Shown one piece after another: positions 1 to 6,812 of a stretch of DNA of 10,664 nucleotides. Where the stretch lies: contig JAFOCY010000118.1 of the NCBI GenBank assembly GCA_017380995.1, positions 1-10,664 on the forward strand. The letters run 5' to 3'. Positions within the stretch are counted from its first letter, which is position 1; every line of letters begins with the position of its first letter. Below the pieces are notes generated by a model. That model was not told the DNA's origin. It worked only from the letters and a program-made list of their open reading frames with translations, and searched no databases. The translations under genes and the position numbers were made by a program. This stretch comes from Oscillibacter sp. GTDB lineage: Bacteria > Bacillota > Clostridia > Oscillospirales > Oscillospiraceae.

Positions 1-1881
1 ATCCAGTACGCCACCAAGGAAGATGAGCAGATGGAGAATCTGCGGAAAATGCTCATCGCCATGAGTAAGGATATCCGCGTGATCCTCATCAAAATCTCCG
101 ACCGTCTCCACAATATGCGGACCATGGAGTACCAGTCTCCGCCCAAGCAGAAGCAAAAGTCCATGGAGACCATGGAGATCTACGCCCCCATCGCCCACCG
201 CCTGGGTATGCAGCGCATGAAGTGGGAGCTGGAGGACCTCTCCTTGAAATATATCCAGCCCGAGGCCTACAACGAGATCATCACCAAGACCGAGGCCCGC
301 CGCCCGGAGTATGAAAAGTTCATGCACCGGATGCAGGTGCAGATGAGCGAGCGGCTGGACAAAATGGGCGTAGAGCACCTGATCTACGGCCGCATGAAGC
401 ACCCCTATTCCATTTACCGCAAGATGCTGGCCCAGAACCGGACCCTGGATGAGATCTTTGACCTGTTCGCCTTCCGCGTGATCGTGGAGAATGTGGGCGA
501 CTGCTATAACGTCCTGGGCGTGGTCCACGATCTCTATAACCCCATCCTGGGCCGATTCAAGGACTATATCGGAACTCCCAAGCCAAACGGCTACCAGTCT
601 GTCCACACCACTGTCATGGGCCCGGACGGCATTCCCTTCGAGGTGCAGATCCGCACCCGGGAGATGCATGAGATCGCCGAGTACGGCGTTGCCGCCCACT
701 GGAAGTATAAGCAAAACGGACAGGGCGGCGGCACCGAGGGCCGCTATGAGTGGGTTCGCCGGCTCCTGGAAAACCAGGAGGGCGCCGACGCGGAGGAGTA
801 TATCCACTCCCTGAAGATCGATATGTTCGGAGACAGCGTCTTCGTCTTCACCCCCAACGGCGACGTGCAGAACCTGCCCGCCGGCGCAACGCCCATCGAC
901 TTTGCATACGCCATCCATTCTGCCGTCGGCAACCGCATGGTGGGCGCGAAAGTCAATAACCGCATCGTCACCCTGGACCACCAGCTCCAAAACGGCGACG
1001 TGGTGGAGATCATGACCTCCAAAAACGCCAAGGGCCCCAGCCGGGACTGGATGAAGATCGCCCGGTCCAACGAGGCCCGCAGCAAGATCCGCCAGTGGTT
1101 CAAAAAGGAGAAGCGGGAGGAGAACATCGCCAACGGCCGTGCCAGCTTTGAAGCAGAGCTCAAGCACGTGGGCATCGCCATGAAGGATGTCACCGACCCG
1201 GAGATCCTGCCCACCCTTTTGAAGAAGGTGGGCTATTTCGCCCTGGATGAGATGTACGCCGCCATCGGCTACGGCGGTTTCAGCGCCCAGAAGGCGGTGA
1301 GCCGTATGCAGGGCGAGCTGCAGCGCATCGCCAAGATCCACCAGGCTGAGCGCCTGGCCGCCGAGGCTGCCGAGCATCACAAGGAGGAGGCGCCCCCGCC
1401 GCCCACCCGGAAGACCAAGAGCGAGCAGGGCATCGTGGTGGAAGGACTGGACAACTGTTTGGTGAAGTTCTCCAAGTGCTGTACCCCTGTTCCTGGCGAT
1501 GAGATCATCGGCTTTATCACCCGGGGCTACGGTGTCAGCGTCCACCGGTGTGACTGCCCCAACGCCTCTGCCGATAAGCGCAGCGCGCCGGACCAGTCCG
1601 GTCGCTGGATCAAGGTCTCCTGGGGCTCCACCACCAACGACAGCTACCCCACCGTCCTGGAAGTGGTGTGCAAGGACCGCCACAACCTGCTGATGGATAT
1701 TTCCACCGCCCTCTCCCAGACCAACAGCTTTGTTCTGGGCATCAATTCCCGGTCCACGGAGGATGAATTCGCCATCTTCCGCATTGAGGTGCGCATGAAG
1801 GATAACCGCCAGCTCACCATGCTCATGAATAAGCTTCACCAGATCTCCGGCGTGCTGAAAGTTACCCGCCCGGCGGGATAA
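1..1881 (+). CDS. rel: Bifunctional (p)ppGpp synthetase/hydrolase Rel (5'-truncated by window)
   Basis: This is the stringent-response enzyme that makes (p)ppGpp from ATP and GTP/GDP and also hydrolyses it. The frame is open from base 1, giving 626 visible residues. Set against the usual length of about 735, roughly 110 N-terminal residues, including the HD-domain HDxxED motif, lie upstream. Visible numbering: the end of the HD hydrolase domain carries SDRLHNMRT with Asp34. The synthetase domain has GRMKHPYS (130-137), RFKDY (185-189), PKPNGYQS (193-200) and EVQIRT (214-219). A TGS domain starts near FVFTPNGDV (281). After a helical region and an EEAPPPP linker comes the cysteine zinc-binding domain (Cys486, Cys493, Cys494, His515, Cys517, Cys519), then a C-terminal ACT domain (about 545-625). 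The RxKD motif and intact TGS/ACT regions fit a long bifunctional Rel, not a small alarmone synthetase. It is followed 51 bases later by dtd, a common Firmicutes arrangement. Confidence 0.97.
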   Translation: MQYATKEDEQMENLRKMLIAMSKDIRVILIKISDRLHNMRTMEYQSPPKQKQKSMETMEIYAPIAHRLGMQRMKWELEDLSLKYIQPEAYNEIITKTEARRPEYEKFMHRMQVQMSERLDKMGVEHLIYGRMKHPYSIYRKMLAQNRTLDEIFDLFAFRVIVENVGDCYNVLGVVHDLYNPILGRFKDYIGTPKPNGYQSVHTTVMGPDGIPFEVQIRTREMHEIAEYGVAAHWKYKQNGQGGGTEGRYEWVRRLLENQEGADAEEYIHSLKIDMFGDSVFVFTPNGDVQNLPAGATPIDFAYAIHSAVGNRMVGAKVNNRIVTLDHQLQNGDVVEIMTSKNAKGPSRDWMKIARSNEARSKIRQWFKKEKREENIANGRASFEAELKHVGIAMKDVTDPEILPTLLKKVGYFALDEMYAAIGYGGFSAQKAVSRMQGELQRIAKIHQAERLAAEAAEHHKEEAPPPPTRKTKSEQGIVVEGLDNCLVKFSKCCTPVPGDEIIGFITRGYGVSVHRCDCPNASADKRSAPDQSGRWIKVSWGSTTNDSYPTVLEVVCKDRHNLLMDISTALSQTNSFVLGINSRSTEDEFAIFRIEVRMKDNRQLTMLMNKLHQISGVLKVTRPAG

Positions 1882-1932
1882 AGACGTAAAAGGGGAGCGC
1901 ATCCGAGTTCCCTGTTTGAAAGGAATTTCCAA

Positions 1933-2379
1933 ATGAAAGCAGTCGTTACCCGCGTGAAAAACGCTTCCGTTACCATTGAGGGCCGTGTCAACGGCCAGAT
2001 CGGCACAGGCTTTTTGGTGCTGCTGGGCGTTGGCCCCAACGACACCGAGGAAACGGCCGTGAAGCTCTCGGATAAAATCTGCAACCTCCGGGTCTTTGAG
2101 GACGAAAACGGTAAGATGAACCGCAGCCTGGAGCAGGTGGGCGGGAGCCTTTTGGTGGTTTCCCAGTTCACCCTCTATGCCGATACCTCCTCCCGCCGTC
2201 CCGGCTTTTCCGGGGCCGCAAAGCCGGACCTGGCCATTCCCTTGTATGAGAAATTTATGGCCCACTGCCGGGAGCGGGGCTTCGCCGTGGAGCACGGCGA
2301 GTTTGGCGCGGATATGCAGGTGGAAAGCTGCAACGACGGCCCTGTGACCATTCTCTTTGATACGGAGGTGCATGGATGA
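1933..2379 (+). CDS. dtd: D-aminoacyl-tRNA deacylase (DTD)
   Basis: A cytoplasmic proofreading enzyme that removes D-amino acids (classically D-Tyr), and in this family also glycine, from mischarged tRNA. The 148 residues match the family length and the whole fold is present. The SQFTLYAD motif (77-84) contains the characteristic Thr80. The NDGPVT motif (134-139) supplies the Gly136-Pro137 pair, which in known DTD structures is a cis-peptide inserted into the partner subunit's active site. The start is supported by AAAGGA (1919-1924), eight bases before the ATG. Its stop overlaps the start of the next gene (ATGA), so translational coupling with the hydrolase is likely. The 51-base gap after rel shows no clear promoter, so cotranscription with rel is plausible. 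Confidence 0.96.
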   Translation: MKAVVTRVKNASVTIEGRVNGQIGTGFLVLLGVGPNDTEETAVKLSDKICNLRVFEDENGKMNRSLEQVGGSLLVVSQFTLYADTSSRRPGFSGAAKPDLAIPLYEKFMAHCRERGFAVEHGEFGADMQVESCNDGPVTILFDTEVHG

Positions 2380-3002
2380 AGCTTCATGTTCTGCCCGTTG
2401 GCCCCATCCAGGCCAACTGCTACATCCTGTGCGATGAACAGGAAAAAAAGTGCGCCGTTATCGATCCCGGCGGCGAGGGAGCCAAAGTAGCCCGGGCCGT
2501 AAAGGGGACGGACTGCGAAGCGGTGGCCATTTTCCTCACTCACGGCCACTATGACCACACCGGCGGCGTTGAGGAGCTGCAGGAGCTGTGGCCTGAGGTC
2601 CCCGTTTATATCAACAAGCGGGACCAGCACGAAGACTCCCGTTTCTGGCAGCTGTGCCCGCCTTTGAAGGGCACCAAAAGCTATGACGAGGGAGACTGCC
2701 TGGAAGTGGGTTCCCTCAAAGTGGAGGTCCTGGCCACCCCCGGCCACAGCGGCGGCTCTGTGACCCTCAAGTGCGAAAACTGCCTCTTTACCGGGGACAC
2801 TCTCTTTGCAGGCTCCTGTGGCCGCACGGATTTCCCTGACGGCTCTATGACCACCATCCTGGCCTCTCTCAAGCGCCTTGGGGAACTGGAGGGGGACTGG
2901 AATGTCTTCCCCGGCCATATGGAAAACTCCACCCTGGAGCGGGAGCGGCGCTATAATCCCTATCTGCGTCAGGCTATGGGGAGCAAGGGGTATTTTGGAT
3001 GA
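2376..3002 (+). CDS. Metallo-beta-lactamase-fold hydrolase, glyoxalase II-like (YcbL/YqgX type)
   Basis: A 208-residue single-domain hydrolase of the metallo-beta-lactamase superfamily. The metal-site signature is complete: THGHYDH with His56, His58, Asp60 and His61, His124 in TPGHSGGS, the bridging Asp141 in FTGDTLF, and His181 in FPGHMEN. The segment FAGSCGRTDFPDGS (144-157) is typical of the short glyoxalase II-like group. Members hydrolyse thioesters such as S-lactoylglutathione in some bacteria, but the physiological substrate in Clostridia is not established and cannot be read from the sequence. GGAGGTG (2364-2370) sits just before the start inside dtd. It overlaps dtd upstream and hemZ downstream by four bases each (ATGA), which suggests coupled translation of all three. 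Confidence 0.93.
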   Translation: MKLHVLPVGPIQANCYILCDEQEKKCAVIDPGGEGAKVARAVKGTDCEAVAIFLTHGHYDHTGGVEELQELWPEVPVYINKRDQHEDSRFWQLCPPLKGTKSYDEGDCLEVGSLKVEVLATPGHSGGSVTLKCENCLFTGDTLFAGSCGRTDFPDGSMTTILASLKRLGELEGDWNVFPGHMENSTLERERRYNPYLRQAMGSKGYFG

Positions 3003-4459
3003 AACTGAAACTGATCGGACATGACGAGCGCTACACCGTGGAGCAGAGCCTGATGAACCTCCTCCCCGGTGAGCTGCCCGTTTACGAAGAAATATTGCCG
3101 GAGGATGACACCTGGGGCGTTATTTCCATGACGGGAGATGAGCAGTGCCGGGTGGAGGCGGAGCTTTGCCTGAAGGGCAAAGCCGCCAAAGCGGTGATGA
3201 CCCAGCCCCTTTCCGGCAGCGACTATGCAAAAGAAGGCCAGCGGCGGCATATTCTGGCCCGTGCCTTCTACAAGGCGGCCTGCGAGCTTACCGGCCAGCA
3301 GCCCCCCTGGGGAATGCTCACCGGTGTGCGGCCGGATAAGCTGGTGACCCGGGCCCTGGCCGAGGGGAAAACCGCCCAGGAGGCCCGCGCCCTTTTGGAG
3401 CGGGACTATTTTGTGACACCCGAGCGTGCCGCCCTGGCCCTGGAGACCGGCTCCATGGCCCTCACTGCCGCGAGAAAACTGGAGCAGAAGGATATCGCCA
3501 TCTACATCGGCATCCCCTTCTGCCCCACTCGCTGCGCCTACTGCTCCTTTGTGAGCCACAGTGTGGAGCGCAGCTTCTCCCTGGTGCCGCCCTATGTGGA
3601 CTCCCTGATCGCAGAGATCCGTGCAGGCGGGGAGATGGTGCGCCGGCAGGGCCTCCGGGTCCGTGCCTTTTACATGGGCGGCGGTACCCCCACCACCCTC
3701 ACCGCCCAGCAGATGGACCGCGTCCTCACCGCCTTTGAGGAGAGCTTTGACCTGGCGGACTGCGAGGAGATCACCGTGGAGGCCGGACGGCCCGATACCA
3801 TCACGGAAGACAAAATGGCCGTTCTCAAGGTCCACGGCGTCACCCGTGTCAGCGTGAACCCCCAGACCATGGAGGACCATGTCCTCAAGGCCATCGGCCG
3901 CCGCCACAGCGCGGGGGACATTGACGCCGCCATGGAGCTGGTGGGGAAATTTGGCTTCCCCCATGTGAATATGGACCTCATCGCAGGCCTTCCCGAGGAT
4001 ACCCCCGAGGGCTTTGCCCGCTCTTTGGAGCGGTGCCTGGCCTTTGGAACCGATAATGTGACCGTTCACACCCTGGCGCTGAAGAAGGGCAGCCGCATCC
4101 TCACGGAGGGACTCTCCATCCCCGGCGCGGAGGAGGTCGCCGCCATGCTGGAGATGGCCGATCCCGCCCTGCGCAAGGCCGGGCACCTGCCCTATTACCT
4201 CTACCGCCAGAAGTATATGTCCGGCAGCTTTGAGAATATCGGCTGGTGCAAGCCGGGAAGCGAGTGCTGGTATAATATCTACATCATGTCGGAGCTTTGC
4301 TCCATCCTCTCCTTCGGTGCTGGCGGCTCCACCAAGATGGTGGGTCCGGACGGAGAGATCCAGCGTTCCTTTAATCCCAAGTATCCCAAGGAGTACACGG
4401 AACGGCCCGAAAAGTGGCAGGCCAATCAGGCCCAGTTCGCCGCCTTTTATAAGGAGTAA
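2999..4459 (+). CDS. hemZ: Coproporphyrinogen dehydrogenase-family radical SAM protein HemZ
   Basis: A 486-residue radical SAM protein of the HemN/HemZ group; B. subtilis HemZ is close to 500 residues. The N-terminal 165 or so residues are the HemZ-specific extension. They are followed by IGIPFCPTRCAYCSF, whose Cys175, Cys179 and Cys182 (CxxxCxxC) bind the 4Fe-4S cluster. YMGGGTP (225-231) is the SAM-contacting glycine motif. The C-terminal part has the YRQKYMSG and NIGWCKPG segments seen in HemZ proteins. Family members are annotated as oxygen-independent coproporphyrinogen III oxidases, but for the HemZ branch that activity is not well proven, so the substrate is inference. The gene starts within the stop of the hydrolase gene (ATGA). 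A weak AAGGGG lies before it, consistent with translational coupling. Confidence 0.93.
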   Translation: MKLKLIGHDERYTVEQSLMNLLPGELPVYEEILPEDDTWGVISMTGDEQCRVEAELCLKGKAAKAVMTQPLSGSDYAKEGQRRHILARAFYKAACELTGQQPPWGMLTGVRPDKLVTRALAEGKTAQEARALLERDYFVTPERAALALETGSMALTAARKLEQKDIAIYIGIPFCPTRCAYCSFVSHSVERSFSLVPPYVDSLIAEIRAGGEMVRRQGLRVRAFYMGGGTPTTLTAQQMDRVLTAFEESFDLADCEEITVEAGRPDTITEDKMAVLKVHGVTRVSVNPQTMEDHVLKAIGRRHSAGDIDAAMELVGKFGFPHVNMDLIAGLPEDTPEGFARSLERCLAFGTDNVTVHTLALKKGSRILTEGLSIPGAEEVAAMLEMADPALRKAGHLPYYLYRQKYMSGSFENIGWCKPGSECWYNIYIMSELCSILSFGAGGSTKMVGPDGEIQRSFNPKYPKEYTERPEKWQANQAQFAAFYKE

Positions 4460-4465
4460 CTATCG

Positions 4466-4480
4466 CTGCCTTTTTGGCAG
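4466..4480 (+). other. Small hairpin with T5 loop between hemZ and the nucleoside kinase
   Basis: CTGCC and GGCAG form a perfect 5-bp stem around a loop of five T, seven bases after the hemZ stop and just ahead of the kinase ribosome binding site. There is no T-run after the stem, so it is not a convincing terminator. It could be an mRNA processing or stability element, or chance. Confidence 0.3.
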
Positions 4481-4503
4481 GCTTACAGAAAGGAGCAGAT
4501 CGT

Positions 4504-5439
4504 ATGCCATACCAGCTCAGTCAGATCGTGGACGCCATCCGCTCGGACCCCAGGGGCTTCGCCCAGGAGTGCGATGCCGGTTTTCATGAGAAAGTTGTCT
4601 CCGCGGCTGCTCAAATGGCGGACCACCGGGACAAGTCCCATATCATTCTGCTCTCCGGTCCCTCCGGCTCCGGAAAGACCACCACTGCCATGAAGATCGA
4701 GGAACGGCTGGACAATACGGGCGTGGAGACCCATACCGTCTCCATGGATAACTACTTCAAGACCATCGACCCCGAGACCGCGCCCCGGAACCGGGAGGGG
4801 GATATCGATTATGAGTCTCCTTTCTGTCTGGATGTGGACCTTTTGAACCGCCACTTTGGGATGCTGGACCGGGGAGAGACCATCCACATCCCCAAGTATG
4901 AGTTTGCCCGCCAGATGCGCTCCGATATCCTCTCCCAGCCCATGACCCTGGGGAAGGACGAAATGGCTATCTTTGAGGGCATCCACGCCCTGAACGATAT
5001 TATCGTGGGCAAAAACCCCAACGCCTTCAAGCTCTATATCGCCGCCGGCAGTGACCTGGTGGACGATATGGGCAATGTGATCTTCCCCAAGTCCTGGCTG
5101 CGGCTTTGCCGCCGCATCGTCCGGGACTATAAGTTCCGCGGCAGCGACGCCGCCTTTACCCTGAAGCTCTGGGCCAATGTCCGCCGGGGCGAAAAGCTCT
5201 ACATCTCCCCCTATAAGGAGAACGCGGATCTGATGTTCGACTCCTCTTTGGCCTTTGAATATGCGGTCCTCAAGCCCTATGTAGTTCCGCTGCTGGAGAT
5301 CATTCCCAAGGGCAAGTACCCCTTTGTGGATGAAATGCTGGAAAACTATAAGCGGATCCCCGAGATGGACGACAGCGTTGTGGCGGAAAACTCCCTGAGC
5401 CGGGAGTTCATCGGCGGCAGCAGCTATGCCTCTCACTGA
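4504..5439 (+). CDS. Uridine kinase-like P-loop nucleoside kinase
   Basis: A 311-residue kinase of the uridine kinase/phosphoribulokinase P-loop family. It probably phosphorylates a nucleoside with ATP or GTP in pyrimidine or nucleoside salvage. The Walker A motif GPSGSGKTT is at 52-60 with Lys58. VSMDNYF just downstream matches the substrate-side Asp/Tyr segment of uridine kinases, and FEGIHALND resembles the FEGI/LEGI Walker B strand. An extra N-terminal stretch of about 45 residues and a long C-terminal region separate it from the roughly 210-residue Udk, so the substrate is uncertain. I chose the start at 4504 over an upstream in-frame ATG at 4474 because AAAGGAG (4489-4495) is placed eight bases before it. 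The zinc-ribbon and purine nucleoside phosphorylase genes follow closely and support a salvage role. Confidence 0.88.
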   Translation: MPYQLSQIVDAIRSDPRGFAQECDAGFHEKVVSAAAQMADHRDKSHIILLSGPSGSGKTTTAMKIEERLDNTGVETHTVSMDNYFKTIDPETAPRNREGDIDYESPFCLDVDLLNRHFGMLDRGETIHIPKYEFARQMRSDILSQPMTLGKDEMAIFEGIHALNDIIVGKNPNAFKLYIAAGSDLVDDMGNVIFPKSWLRLCRRIVRDYKFRGSDAAFTLKLWANVRRGEKLYISPYKENADLMFDSSLAFEYAVLKPYVVPLLEIIPKGKYPFVDEMLENYKRIPEMDDSVVAENSLSREFIGGSSYASH

Positions 5440-5464
5440 CATCCCATCAACGAAGGAGAAGACT

Positions 5465-5890
5465 ATGAACGATAAGATCTACGAACTGCTGGATATCGTC
5501 TGCAGGAACGCGGCAAATGCCAAGGAGGTGGCCAGCGAGGCGGCCCAGACCGTAAAGGCAAATGCCGCCAACGCCGCCTACGCGGCGGGCCAGGTGTCCA
5601 CGGAGCTGCTGGCCACCGCCAAGGTCCGCATGAAGATCGTGGAGTTGGAGTCCCAGGTGAATACCGCCCTGCGGGACCTGGGCAAGATGCTCTACGCCAC
5701 CCATACCGGAACCCCCACGGAGTCCGAGGTGATGATCGAAAAGCTTACGGAGATCGACAGACTCAACGAAGAGCTGGAGATCCTCAAGGGCGGCATCGCC
5801 AAGGAGCCTGTTGTTCCCACCTGTTCCACCTGCTGCGCCCAGGTGCAGGAGGGAGATGAATTCTGCCGGGAATGCGGAGGGAAGCTGTAA
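5465..5890 (+). CDS. Small helical protein with C-terminal zinc ribbon, function unknown
   Basis: A 141-residue protein that I cannot assign to a named function. Residues 1-55 are alanine-rich and helical (many Ala/Lys/Glu). Residues 55-112 have the heptad-like pattern of a coiled coil. The C-terminus is a compact zinc ribbon with Cys120-x2-Cys123-x10-Cys134-x2-Cys137, as in the short rubredoxin-like or zinc_ribbon_2 domains attached to many Firmicutes proteins of unknown role. There is no signal peptide or membrane segment, so it is probably cytoplasmic. The start at 5465 is preferred over an upstream ATG at 5426 inside the kinase gene because AAGGAG (5453-5458) is six bases away. The stop shares one base with the punA start (TAATG), so the two are likely translated in a coupled way. 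Confidence 0.85.
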   Translation: MNDKIYELLDIVCRNAANAKEVASEAAQTVKANAANAAYAAGQVSTELLATAKVRMKIVELESQVNTALRDLGKMLYATHTGTPTESEVMIEKLTEIDRLNEELEILKGGIAKEPVVPTCSTCCAQVQEGDEFCRECGGKL

Positions 5891-6720
5891 TGCAGTTTTA
5901 TAAGTTTGAACAGTATAACGAGAGCGCCCTGGCTCTCAAGGGCAGACTCAAGGGCTTCCGGCCCGAGATCCTGCTGATCCTGGGCTCCGGCCTGGGCTTT
6001 TTGGGAGACGAGGTGGAAGACCCCATCGTGGTGCCCTATTCTGAGGTTCCCCACATGAAGTATTCCACCGCCCCGGGACACAAGGGCCAGTTCGTCTTTG
6101 GCAAGCTGGGCGGGAGGAACGTTGCCGTGATGCAGGGCCGCCTCCACACCTATGAGGGCTGGGATTTTGACGATGTCAGCTATCCCGTCCGTGTGCTGCG
6201 TCTTCTGGGCGCCCAGACGCTGCTTGTGACCAACGCCGCCGGTGCGGTGAATATGGATTTCTCTGCCGGCGATATCATGATGATCACCGACCATATCAAG
6301 CTCTTTGGCGTCAGCCCCCTGTGCGGCCCCAACGTGGAGGAGTTTGGCCCCCGCTTCCCCGATGTGAGCCATGTCTATACGCCCCGGCTCCAGGCTGTGG
6401 CCCGCAAGGCGGCCCAGGCTCTGGACATGACGCTGCGGGAGGGCGTTTATATGTACTTCCCCGGCCCCCAGTTTGAGACCCCTGCTGAGGTCCGCATGGC
6501 CCGCATCCTGGGCGCCGACGCCTGTGGTATGTCCACTGTGCCGGAGGCCGTTGTGGCGGCTCACTGCTCCATGCAGGTCCTGGGCCTCACCCTTTGCACC
6601 AATATGTGCGCCGGCATCCTGGACCAGCCCCTTTCCGGGGAGGAGGTCATGGAGATCGCCGCCCTTTCTTCCAAGAAGTTCTCCGCCCTGGTGCGTAAGT
6701 GCCTGGAGAGCATGGAATAA
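5890..6720 (+). CDS. punA: Purine nucleoside phosphorylase (trimeric, 6-oxopurine type)
   Basis: A cytoplasmic enzyme that splits inosine, guanosine and their deoxy forms with phosphate, giving the free base and (deoxy)ribose-1-phosphate. The 276 residues fit the trimeric family. Active-site residues line up with human PNP: Ser33 in GSGLG and Arg84, His86, Tyr88 in GRLHTYEG keep the same numbers. Glu196 (PGPQFETP), Met214-Ser215 (GMSTVPE) and Asn238 (TNMCAG) sit five residues before human Glu201, Met219-Ser220 and Asn243. The Glu/Asn pair predicts 6-oxopurine rather than adenosine specificity. The start at 5890 overlaps the previous stop (TAATG). GGAGGG (5876-5881) lies inside the zinc-ribbon codons eight bases upstream, so the upstream in-frame ATG at 5872 is not needed. 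Confidence 0.96.
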   Translation: MQFYKFEQYNESALALKGRLKGFRPEILLILGSGLGFLGDEVEDPIVVPYSEVPHMKYSTAPGHKGQFVFGKLGGRNVAVMQGRLHTYEGWDFDDVSYPVRVLRLLGAQTLLVTNAAGAVNMDFSAGDIMMITDHIKLFGVSPLCGPNVEEFGPRFPDVSHVYTPRLQAVARKAAQALDMTLREGVYMYFPGPQFETPAEVRMARILGADACGMSTVPEAVVAAHCSMQVLGLTLCTNMCAGILDQPLSGEEVMEIAALSSKKFSALVRKCLESME

Positions 6721-6731
6721 GACACGCGTAG

Positions 6732-6750
6732 GGGCGCACGTTGTGCGCCC
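6732..6750. repeat. GC-rich palindrome (REP-like) between punA and the flippase gene
   Basis: GGGCGCAC, a GTT loop and GTGCGCCC make a perfect 8-bp stem, preceded by GTAGG. There is no T-run afterwards, so it is a poor intrinsic terminator. The GTAGGGGCG-palindrome-CGCCC layout resembles dispersed REP-like palindromes I remember from clostridial intergenic regions; that is recollection, not a search. It may also protect the 3' end of the punA message. A weaker stem (AGGG/CCCT, about 6762-6773) follows. Confidence 0.6.
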
Positions 6751-6812
6751 GTTCGCATGAAAGGGACTTCCCTGCATACAGTATTAGCATCTTAAAAAAT
6801 CGAGGTATCGTC

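Noticed and set aside
1882..1932. Hairpin or promoter in the rel-dtd gap (AGGGGA ... TTCCCT)
   Set aside because: The inverted repeat is imperfect with an 11-base loop, and no -35/-10 pair is visible; only the dtd ribosome binding site is supported.
2969..4186. Long reverse-strand open frame opposite hemZ (about 405 codons)
   Set aside because: It mirrors the GC-rich third-position bias of hemZ, has low-complexity Gly/His/Leu-rich content and no recognisable domain, and hemZ has complete radical SAM motifs on the + strand.
6732..6750. punA intrinsic terminator
   Set aside because: The stem is strong but is followed by GTTCGCATG rather than a T-run; a palindromic repeat or 3' stabiliser fits better.
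6750..6790. SigG-like CATACAG element (6775-6781) before the flippase gene
   Set aside because: Only 5 of 7 to the -10 consensus, with no matching -35 at the proper distance.
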